From NCBI RefSeq assembly GCF_001310955.1, contig NZ_BAZX01000016.1, positions 1 through 64,000 of the forward strand: a DNA stretch of 64,000 nucleotides, read 5' to 3'. The notes under the pieces are model-generated. The model searched no databases, was not told the origin of the DNA, and saw nothing but the letters and a program-made list of their open reading frames with translations. This DNA comes from Marinifilum fragile JCM 15579. GTDB lineage: Bacteria; Bacteroidota; Bacteroidia; Bacteroidales; Marinifilaceae. This document shows positions 33,230 through 41,300 of this stretch, piece by piece (position 1 is the stretch's first letter; each line of letters opens with the position of its first letter). Made by a program: the position numbers and the translations under genes.

Positions 33230-35671
33230 ATGGGATTTAATTTTACTCCTGAAGTTTTGGTAGTGGATGATAGATTGGAGAATTTGGATCTAATTGGAGC
33301 TGTATTGGGAAAATTAGATGCAAAACTTGAGTTGATTCAATCCCCATTGGATGCCATCCGAAAAATGGATGAGAAAGAATATGCTGTAATTCTTCTTGAT
33401 ATTCAGATGCCGCAAATGGATGGTTTTGCCCTAGCCGAAAAAATCCGATCTGGACAAAAGAATGCTACAACTCCTATCATTTATATTACTGCGTTTTATC
33501 TTGATAAAGAAAGTGAACAAAGAGGTTACGATTGTGGCTGTGTAGATTTCATCATGAAACCTTTTAACTCTACAATTCTAAAAAACAAGGTGAATATCTT
33601 TTTGGAGCTGTACAAAAGTAGAAAGCAGAAAGAGCAGCAAAATTTGAAGTTGAACCTTGCCTTAAGGGATAAAGAACTTTTTGAAAACAGGCTTAAAAAT
33701 CTAGCAAGCAATTACCGAACTATTATAGAGGGGCAGAGTGAGTTGATTTTTAAAATTAATGATTCCTTAAAAATAGAGTTTGCCAATAAGGCATTTACTG
33801 ATTTCTTTAATTATTCTTTAGATGGAGTTTCGGTGAATTCAGTTTCAGATATTAATAGTGAATTGTCTGATCAAATATCGGTAGCCATTAAGCAAATGAA
33901 TGGTAAAAGCCAATCAATTATATTAGAAAAACCGATTAAAAATCACCAGAAGGAACAAAAATGGATAGAATGGACTGTTTTTAAGCAAATGGCATTTAAT
34001 GAAATGTACTATCATATTGTTGGTAGAGATGTTTCAGATAAAAAACTCTTGAAGGATTCATTGATAAAGAAAGAATTGATGATCCGTAAAATTCAGAAAC
34101 TTGCAAGAGTGGGAAGCTTTGAATGGGATTCTTATACAAAAATACTTCGAGGATCAACAGAATTTTATCGCATTTATGAGATCTCTGATAAGGAGATTGA
34201 TAATGTATTGGAGTGCATTAAGGAGAAGTTTTACCCGGAAGATTTACTAGCATTTGATAATGTTCTTAATAGTAGTACAAAAGAAAATCAAAAACTTGAA
34301 CTAAAGCATAGAATCATTACAAAGGATCAAAAGATAAGGCATATTCACCTTGAAATAAATGTGGAGTATAATTCGAAATTGGATGTACTCATTTATACCG
34401 GAGTGGCTTGGGATGTGACCGAAGATGTTGAAATGGAAACGACTCTTAAAAGTAGTCTAGGTTTTGAGAGAGAAGAGTATCATGATAGGGCCTTTGTTGA
34501 ATTGAATGGAAATAATGAGATTGTTTTTGTAAATGATTTAGGGTGTAAGTTGCTGGAATGTAATGATCTGAAAAAAACAACAAGTTTAAGTTTCTTTAAT
34601 TTTATTCCTCAGCTTTTTGTGGATAAAGTGGAAGATTTGTTGAATTTTAGAGCAAGAAAGAGAGAATTTGTTTTTGATGTTATTAATCTTCTATCTAAAA
34701 ATGGGAATTTGAAAAAAGTAATATTAATTGCTTTTGCATATAATGAGCGAAGTACTCGTTTATTGATGAACGAATTACCTCAACCTAATGGTGAAGAAAT
34801 TATAGAGAATAAATATCAATCTGTTATTTCAGATTTAAAAGTTCATGGAAAAGAGCTTGAGAGGAATGCAATTGAAATGCAGAATAAAATTGACCATGAA
34901 CTATTGGTCAATGAGTATCAAAATCAATTGCTAACTCAAAAATCAGAGCTCGAATCTTTGGGAAAAATGACAAGCAGTGTGGTCAATGAAATCAATCAAC
35001 CACTTTCTGGGATCTCGATGATTATAGATAACATTTTACTAAGATTGTCCAAAGATATCATTGACAAGAAATATATAGAAGAGAAGTGTCAACAGGTATT
35101 TAGAGATATTGATAGAATAAAAACTTACCTATCTCAAATTAGTATTTTCAACTCATCACAAAACGAAAGCTGTGATGCTTCGGTGAATGTAAATAATGTA
35201 GTTCAGGATGCTGTTAATTTAATGAAAAAGCAGTACAAAAACTCAAATGTTGATATTCAATTGAAAGCTGATCCTGATTCGCTTTATATATGTGGAAATA
35301 AGTATAAACTGCAGAAAGTTATTGTTGATATTCTGAATAATTCATATGAGTCAATCGGTGAAAAACTGAAAAGAAGTAATTCTAATGAGAGTATGGAAGA
35401 TAAAATTCAGGTAAAGACAAAATTAGTAGGAAATGAGGTCGTTGTATCGATTAAAGATTTCGGAGAGGGAATAGATCCAAGGAATTTGAATTCCATTTTT
35501 GAGCCTTTTTATTCAACAAAGCAAGAAAAAACGAATTCAGGCTTGAGTTTGTATGTTAGCAAGAATATAGTACAAAAAATGAATGGAGAAATTAAAGTTC
35601 GAAGTAAGAAAAATCAGTACACAGAAATGAAATTAATTTTCCCATTTGAACAAATGATAGAGAAAAAATAG
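33230..35671 (+). CDS. Hybrid sensor kinase (REC-PAS-kinase) with Asn in place of the H-box His
   Basis: The 813-aa cytosolic protein starts with a receiver domain (DD at 13-14, phospho-acceptor Asp57 in ILLDIQMPQMDG, Thr87, Lys110). PAS-like segments follow (about 150-270, 285-400, 410-510), then a coiled coil and the kinase core. The dimerisation helix reads GKMTSSVVNEINQPLSGI, where relatives read HEINQPL: residue 586 (codon AAT at 34985) is Asn, so it cannot autophosphorylate at the usual site. The ATP-binding domain keeps LNNSYESI (N box) and KDFGEGI (G1), but the G2 region NSGLSLYVSKN lost one Gly. It may act as a phosphatase or sensor only. The sigma-54 regulator gene follows 36 bp later. 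Confidence 0.88.
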   Translation: MGFNFTPEVLVVDDRLENLDLIGAVLGKLDAKLELIQSPLDAIRKMDEKEYAVILLDIQMPQMDGFALAEKIRSGQKNATTPIIYITAFYLDKESEQRGYDCGCVDFIMKPFNSTILKNKVNIFLELYKSRKQKEQQNLKLNLALRDKELFENRLKNLASNYRTIIEGQSELIFKINDSLKIEFANKAFTDFFNYSLDGVSVNSVSDINSELSDQISVAIKQMNGKSQSIILEKPIKNHQKEQKWIEWTVFKQMAFNEMYYHIVGRDVSDKKLLKDSLIKKELMIRKIQKLARVGSFEWDSYTKILRGSTEFYRIYEISDKEIDNVLECIKEKFYPEDLLAFDNVLNSSTKENQKLELKHRIITKDQKIRHIHLEINVEYNSKLDVLIYTGVAWDVTEDVEMETTLKSSLGFEREEYHDRAFVELNGNNEIVFVNDLGCKLLECNDLKKTTSLSFFNFIPQLFVDKVEDLLNFRARKREFVFDVINLLSKNGNLKKVILIAFAYNERSTRLLMNELPQPNGEEIIENKYQSVISDLKVHGKELERNAIEMQNKIDHELLVNEYQNQLLTQKSELESLGKMTSSVVNEINQPLSGISMIIDNILLRLSKDIIDKKYIEEKCQQVFRDIDRIKTYLSQISIFNSSQNESCDASVNVNNVVQDAVNLMKKQYKNSNVDIQLKADPDSLYICGNKYKLQKVIVDILNNSYESIGEKLKRSNSNESMEDKIQVKTKLVGNEVVVSIKDFGEGIDPRNLNSIFEPFYSTKQEKTNSGLSLYVSKNIVQKMNGEIKVRSKKNQYTEMKLIFPFEQMIEKK

Positions 35672-35707
35672 GTATATTTTAAGGAAAGTTAACACTATAC
35701 AACCACT

Positions 35708-37096
35708 ATGATTTCAGTAAGTGATCTAAGAATTTTGATTTTGGATGATGAACAACTGGTTCGTGACGAACTGAGTGAGTTCCTTATTGATCCAAATTTC
35801 CATATTTTCAAAGCCAGTACGCCTTCTGAAGCTTTTGAGATTATGGATCGTAATGAAGTTCATATTGCAATTGTTGATGTTAATTTGCCAGAAATGAGTG
35901 GATTGGATGTTCTTGAGAAGATAAAAAAAGAACATTCAGATATTGAAGTAATCATGATAAGTGGTTATAGTGAGATGGATTCGGTGATTCACTCAATGAG
36001 ATTAGGAGCTTCCGATTTTTTCACAAAACCATTTCGATTGAGAGATGTTGAGCATTCAATTGAGCGAACAAAGAAATTTGTTAATCTGAACAAGAGTTTA
36101 CAAGAAGTAAAACGAAACTATTCAATCATATCGAAAGAATTTTATGAGGCGATGGGCTACGAAATTGTTGGAGAAAGTCGCCACATGAAGAATCTTATAA
36201 ATTTAATTGGTAAGGTTGCCAAAACAGAGAATACATCGGTTTTAATAACAGGAGAAAGTGGTACTGGTAAAGAATTGGTGGCTAGAGCAATTCATTATTT
36301 AAGCAGTAGAAAAGAAAATTGTTTCTATGCCGTAAATTGTAGTGCGATACCAGAAACCTTGTTCGAAAGTGAATTTTTTGGACATACCAAAGGTGCTTTT
36401 ACAGGTGCTTCTGATACCAAAACAGGATGGTTTGAGGCTGCAAATAAGGGAACTCTCTTTTTAGATGAAATTGGTGATATGCAGTTAAATTTACAAACGA
36501 AGTTTCTGCGTGTTTTAGAAGATCGAAAGATTAGAAAGGTAGGTTCTAATATTGAAATTCCTTTCGATACAAGAATTATTGCTGCAACCAACCAAAATTT
36601 AGAAGAGCTAAGTACTGAAAAAGGATTTCGTTTAGATTTATATCACAGGATAAGTTCCTTTGTGATTCATCTGGAGCCGTTGCGAAAACGAAAGGAAGAT
36701 ATTCCTTTGCTATTGGATTATTTTGTGAAATATTTTAATAGGATAATGGCTAAAAACATAAATGAAGTAGACGAAGCGGTTGTAAGAAAGTTGTTGGCCT
36801 ATGAATTTCCTGGAAATGTGAGAGAATTGAAAAATATGGTTGAACGAGCAGTAATTATTTGCGATACCAATAAATTGGGATTATCTCATTTTCAGTTAAA
36901 CGAGGTTAAAGAAAACTATTCTGATCATTATCATTATCCTACCGAGGAGATTTTGGATTTGGAATTGGTGGAGAAGAATTGTATTCTCAAGGCTTTAGAG
37001 CGTTCAAACTATAATAAATCCAAAGCCGCAGACTTATTAAATATTACTTGGCAATCCTTAGATCGGCGAATCAAAAAGTACAAAATTGAAAAATGA
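35708..37096 (+). CDS. Sigma-54-dependent response regulator, NtrC family
   Basis: The 462-aa protein is complete. Receiver: LDDE at 12-15, Asp57 in IVDVNLPEMSG, Lys near 108. AAA+ domain: Walker A GESGTGKE (182-189), the sigma-54 contact loop GAFTGA (229-234), Walker B TLFLDEIGD, and the arginine-finger block FRLDLYHRIS. The C-terminal Fis-like HTH is EKNCILKALERSNYNKSKAADLLNITWQSLDRRIKKY. It should activate sigma-54 promoters when phosphorylated. It follows the non-canonical kinase in one operon and lies just upstream of palindromes and a sigma-54-like promoter at 37125-37412. Confidence 0.95.
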   Translation: MISVSDLRILILDDEQLVRDELSEFLIDPNFHIFKASTPSEAFEIMDRNEVHIAIVDVNLPEMSGLDVLEKIKKEHSDIEVIMISGYSEMDSVIHSMRLGASDFFTKPFRLRDVEHSIERTKKFVNLNKSLQEVKRNYSIISKEFYEAMGYEIVGESRHMKNLINLIGKVAKTENTSVLITGESGTGKELVARAIHYLSSRKENCFYAVNCSAIPETLFESEFFGHTKGAFTGASDTKTGWFEAANKGTLFLDEIGDMQLNLQTKFLRVLEDRKIRKVGSNIEIPFDTRIIAATNQNLEELSTEKGFRLDLYHRISSFVIHLEPLRKRKEDIPLLLDYFVKYFNRIMAKNINEVDEAVVRKLLAYEFPGNVRELKNMVERAVIICDTNKLGLSHFQLNEVKENYSDHYHYPTEEILDLELVEKNCILKALERSNYNKSKAADLLNITWQSLDRRIKKYKIEK

Positions 37097-37122
37097 AAAT
37101 CTGGATTATTCCAGATTTTTTT
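37097..37122 (+). terminator. Hairpin terminator of the kinase-regulator operon
   Basis: AAATCTGGA (37097-37105) pairs with TCCAGATTT (37110-37118), followed by a T-run, directly at the regulator stop codon. Confidence 0.9.
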
Positions 37123-37124
37123 TG

Positions 37125-37140
37125 CATCCACTTTCGGATA
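37125..37140. promoter_or_regulatory. Palindrome CATCCACTTTCGGATA, distal activator site
   Basis: It fits TATCC-N6-GGATA with one change in the first base. A further half site, TATCCACTTT, abuts it at 37141. It lies about 265 bp upstream of the sigma-54-like promoter. Confidence 0.6.
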
Positions 37141-37225
37141 TATCCACTTTTTAAATACAATTTTAAATTGTAAAATCAATAAAATCAGGCTGTTCTTAAA
37201 AGTACAATTATTAATCAAAATGTAA

Positions 37226-37241
37226 TATCCGAAAGTGGATA
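37226..37241. promoter_or_regulatory. Palindrome TATCCGAAAGTGGATA, middle activator site
   Basis: A perfect TATCC-N6-GGATA match, about 165 bp upstream of the sigma-54-like promoter. Position and symmetry fit an upstream activator site for an NtrC-type regulator. Confidence 0.65.
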
Positions 37242-37314
37242 AAATTACTAAAAAAACCGCATGTACTGGAATAGCAGGCTTTTAGTATTCTGTTTTAATA
37301 TTCTTAAACTTATA

Positions 37315-37330
37315 TATCCGTTTGTGGATA
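37315..37330. promoter_or_regulatory. Palindrome TATCCGTTTGTGGATA, proximal activator site
   Basis: Perfect arms with a changed spacer relative to the site at 37226 (GTTTGT against GAAAGT), which supports a protein-binding site and not a copied fragment. About 75 bp upstream of the sigma-54-like promoter. Confidence 0.65.
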
Positions 37331-37395
37331 TTTATCAAGAGAAAAAATAATTCAACAATTTAATTAATACACAATAAATCAGTGGGTTATAAATC

Positions 37396-37412
37396 TTGGC
37401 ACTTTGATTGAA
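37396..37412 (+). promoter_or_regulatory. Sigma-54-like promoter (TTGGCAC-N5-TTGAA)
   Basis: TTGGCACTTTGATTGAA fits the TGGCAC-N5-TTGCW consensus with one change at the -12 element (GA for GC). GG at 398-399 and G at 410 have the correct 12-bp spacing. Transcription would start near 37423, downstream of the ATG at 37415. Confidence 0.65.
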
Positions 37413-37501
37413 TAGTGAATTGCGTTCTAATATCTAAGTGTATGAGTGTTTTAATATTGGAAGGTAATAGTTTTAAAATTCTTCCTTCATCAGGAAAGAC
37501 A

Positions 37502-37867
37502 ATGAATATTTTATTTATAAAAGAGAATAGATCACTAATAGGTGAATTGAAAGAATATATTAACAGTTTGGATGCACAGGCTTTTTTTGCAGATGATCCA
37601 GTTGAAACTGAAATTATTCTTAATAAAACATCTATTGATCTGGTAATTATCCCTCTTAAAGCGCTTTCCAACTTAGATATGTTAAAATACATTAATGATC
37701 ATTTTAAGAAAACAAAAGTTGTTATTACAGTTGATAGAGAAGAACAGACCTCAAAAATAGGAAACCGTAAAACTTTATATACAAATTACGATCTGTTGCA
37801 AAAGCAATTAAGATTGTTTGACCTTAAAAAAGCTATTGGTTCTGGATTGGATTATAGTCCGAACTAA
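37502..37867 (+). CDS. Degenerate receiver-like protein without phospho-acceptor Asp
   Basis: From ATG 37502 the product is 121 aa and looks like a CheY-type receiver: MNILFIKENRSLIGELKEYI, ILNKTSIDLVIIPLKAL, KKTKVVITVDREEQ. The acidic pair is replaced (KEN), and the strand that normally ends in the phosphorylated Asp reads DLVIIPL, so phosphorylation is not expected. Upstream ATGs at 37415 and 37442 are possible, but 37415 lies before the predicted transcription start, and MNILFIKEN fits the fold's first strand. It may bind a partner as an adaptor. Identity as receiver is by pattern only. Confidence 0.6.
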   Translation: MNILFIKENRSLIGELKEYINSLDAQAFFADDPVETEIILNKTSIDLVIIPLKALSNLDMLKYINDHFKKTKVVITVDREEQTSKIGNRKTLYTNYDLLQKQLRLFDLKKAIGSGLDYSPN

Positions 37868-37874
37868 TTGTTCT

Positions 37875-37890
37875 ATTCACTTTAAAACCT
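37875..37890 (+). promoter_or_regulatory. Leader motif ATTCACTTTAAAACCT (copy 1)
   Basis: The same motif precedes the second curlin gene (49216-49232) and, with small changes, the first curlin gene (47157-47172) and the HTH gene (38000-38014). Here it ends 4 bp before a nine-codon ORF. It may be a translation or RNA-binding element. Confidence 0.5.
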
Positions 37891-37894
37891 AACC

Positions 37895-37966
37895 ATGAAT
37901 TGGTTAAAATTTGCAGAAAATTAACTTGGTGAGGGAGTAGGCACAATGCTTACTTCCCATCTGGTT
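37895..37966 (+). other. Nine-codon mini-ORF and hairpin between the receiver-like and HTH genes
   Basis: ATG at 37895 encodes MNWLKFAEN then TAA (37922-37924), right after a motif shared with curlin genes. Downstream, GGGAGTAGGC and GCTTACTTCCC (within 37935-37963) can form an imperfect hairpin. This may be a leader peptide or a small RNA; there is no direct proof that it is translated. Confidence 0.35.
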
Positions 37967-38020
37967 AAATGAAAGAAACAAACCTTATTATTCAATTCTA
38001 TTCAATTTAAAACTACAGTT

Positions 38021-38209
38021 ATGACACAAGAAGTTCAAGACGATTTGGTAAGAATTAAAGAGAGACTTAGAATTCTTGATGACAAGAAGAAAAAAGTAGC
38101 CAAAATTATTGGGATTACAGATGTTTATTTGTCTTATATTCTTAATGGAAAGAGACCTCTAACTGCTAATGTTAAATCAAAACTATTTGATTATTTGGGA
38201 CTAAGCTAA
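38021..38209 (+). CDS. Small helix-turn-helix protein
   Basis: The 62-aa protein is a single HTH (XRE/lambda-repressor-like) domain: DDLVRIKERLRILDDKKKKVAKIIGITDVYLSYILNGKRPLT, with the recognition-helix pattern DVYLSYILNGKR. No sensor or oligomerisation part. It follows the receiver-like gene and precedes the adhesin-curli genes, with a terminator in between. A regulator of the fibre locus is a reasonable guess. Confidence 0.75.
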   Translation: MTQEVQDDLVRIKERLRILDDKKKKVAKIIGITDVYLSYILNGKRPLTANVKSKLFDYLGLS

Positions 38210-38242
38210 TTTTTTTTGGCTGCAGTCGTTTAACTAATATTA

Positions 38243-38290
38243 AAAATCAGGAATAGCTTCGGAATATTGAAATTATTGCCTGATTTTTTT
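38243..38290 (+). terminator. Hairpin terminator after the HTH gene
   Basis: AAAATCAGG (38243-38251) pairs with CCTGATTTT (38279-38287), followed by T residues. It separates the regulators from the adhesin gene. Confidence 0.75.
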
Positions 38291-38394
38291 AGTTGCCTTT
38301 TGTTGTGTTATGATGACCATTATTTTGTAAATTGAGTGTAAGTAAAAGAAAATCAAAATTTAAGCAAAAGTAAACAAGCTTTTAAATTTGTTTT

Positions 38395-41300
38395 ATGAGG
38401 CTAAAAGCAAACATAGTATTTGTATTTATATTTCTTTCTTTTTTTTCGGAGATATTTGCTCAAAAACGTGCTGGGGTTTGGTATTTTGGCGAAAATGCCG
38501 GCTTAAATTTTAATGTAGATCCGGCAGTACCATTAACTGATGGAGCATTAAATACAGAAGAAGGATGTGCAACTGTTTGTAATGCTCAGGGTGATCTTTT
38601 GTTTTATACCGATGGAATTACGGTGTATAATAAGAATCATGCTCAAATGGCAAATGGAGATGGATTGGATGGAAATGTTTCGGCAACACAATCTTCAATC
38701 ATTGTACAACAACCTGGAAGTAGTGTGTTGTATTATATTTTTACTGTTGATGCTCATCAAAATGCATTAAGAAATGGTTTGAGATATTCAATTGTGGATA
38801 TGTCTATGAATGGTGGTTTAGGACAAGTTACTACCAAAAATGTTGTGGTGTATGGGAATGAAGTTTGCGAAAAGGTTACAGCTGTAAAACATGCAAATGG
38901 TACCGATTTTTGGGTACTGACTCATGAGTGGGGAAGTAGACAATTTCGGGCTTATCAATTAAGTGCAGCAGGCTTATCTGCTGCCGTTACCAGTTCCGTA
39001 GGAATCGTTCATAATTCTGACAGACGATCTTCAATTGGTTATATGAAAACTTCCCCAAATGGGAACAAGCTTGCAGTTGCGATATACACGGAAAATATGG
39101 TAGAATTATTTGATTTTAATACTTCTACTGGACAGGTTTCAAATCCGATTCAGATTAGCGGTTATACTTCTCCTTATGGTGTGGAATTTTCTCCTTCATC
39201 TGAATTTTTATATGTGAGTTTGTATACGCTAGGTGAAATGTACCAATTCAATATTTCATCGAATAACGAGGCTACCATAAATGCCTCTGTACAATTAATT
39301 GGAAGTGGTGCATGGTATTATGGTGCATTGCAGTTGGCGCCAGATAATAGAATTTATATGGCCAAAACAAATAATTCAGCAACAAGTGGTAGTTTAAATT
39401 TGGATGTGATTAACAACCCAGATGTTGCGGGAGCAGGAAGTAACTTTGCGGCAGATTCGAAAAATCTGTCGGGAAGAAGATGTTGGTTAGGACTACCCAA
39501 TTTTGTCACCAGTATTTTTAGTCTCGAATTTGCTTACCTATACGATTGTGAAGGTGATAATACAGAGTTTACCATTACTTCTGATTTAACCAATATTGCA
39601 AGTGCAACCTGGGATTTTGGAGATGGAACTTCACAAACAAGCAGTGTAAACCCATTTACAGTGACTCATGTTTTTCCGGCAGCAGGAACTTATGATGTTA
39701 ATCTAGAGGTAAATTTAATTTCAGGAGGTACCGATAATGTAACACAGTCTGTTGTTATAAATACATTGCCAACTGCTAATGATCAAAATATTGCTGTATG
39801 GGAGGATGAGAGTGGTGGAGGTGTGGCTACTGGCATTGATCTAACGGCACTCGAAACTGCAATAAACGGAGAATCAGGCATTACTTATGTGTGGTATTCT
39901 GATGTAGGACTTACATCAGTAGTTCCTGACCCTACCAATGTGAGTGCTACGAATGGTCAGCAATTTTGGGTACAAATAGATGATGGAAATTGTTCTAATG
40001 TGGCGGTAGTAACTGTAACAGTAAATGCATTACCACAGGTGGTTGATCAAAACCCAGTGATTTGTGAAGACAATTATAATACAGGAATAGCTTCGAATAT
40101 TGATTTGACTCAACTCGAAAATGCAATTGCCAATGGAAATGCATTTTCAGTAACTTGGTTTCATGATGTTGGATTAACAAACCCAGTTACCAATCTAACC
40201 AATAGGACGGTTTCCAATGGGGAAGTGTTTTATGCGGAGGTTAATACTTCAACAGGATCAAGTGTTGCTACAGTAACGTATACCGTTGAAAGTCTACCTG
40301 AAGGCAATGATATTACAATTCAATTATGGGAAGATACTTTTGGTAGTGGAACGGCTTCAGGTGTGGACCTAACTTCTTATGATAATACTGTTTCTAATGG
40401 AAGCACAGTTGTTTGGTACGAAGATGCGGCATTTACAAATTTGGTTTCTGGTCCTGGAAATATAACAGTAAGTGATGGTGATATTCTCTATGCATTTATA
40501 GATAATGGCAGTTGTACAAATCGTGGAAGTGTTGAGTTTATTGTTCGATCATCACCTATTGCAAATGATCAGAATATTAATATTTGTGAGGATATTGCGG
40601 GTAGTGGAATCGCATCCAATATCGATTTAACGACTTTAAATGGAGCTATTAATGGCGGAACTACAAGTACGGTTACTTGGTATAATGATGCCGGTCTTAC
40701 AAATTTGGTGAGTGATCCTACAAATGCAACCGTAAGTGATGGGCAACAATTTCATGTTTTGGTTGAGAGTGGAGGTGAGTCTAATACCGCGATTGTTACC
40801 TATTCGGTTTTGTCACTACCTATTGCAAACAACCAAACAATTACTGAGTTTGAAGATGTTCCAGGATCAATGACAGCTACTGGTGTTGACTTAACAATTA
40901 ATAATAATGCAATAACAGGAGGTCAAGCTGTAAGCGTAGAATGGTTCCTCGATTCTGATTTGAGTAATTTGGTTCCAAATCCAAGTTCGCAGGATGTGGT
41001 GGATGGTGATATCTTCTACGTTCTGGTTTCCAATGCGAGTTGTTCAAATGTTGCTACAGTTCAGTTTTTAGTTATAAATACCCCTGTTGCCAGAGATGTT
41101 TTTCCTGAGGTTTGTGAAGATGTTGCTGCAAGTGGTAGTGCACTTGTAGATTTAAGCTTGCTTGAAAATCAAATTAATGAGGGGAATGGCGATACATTTG
41201 CATGGTTTTTTGATTGGCTGACTGAGCCCAATGGTTTACCAACAAATCCTATTCCTGATCCAACAAATGTGAATGCCACTAATGGTGTTAGATATTTTGC

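Noticed and set aside
37415..37501. Longer N-terminus of the receiver-like protein from ATG 37415
   Set aside because: This ATG lies before the start site predicted from the sigma-54-like promoter, and the added residues do not fit the receiver fold.
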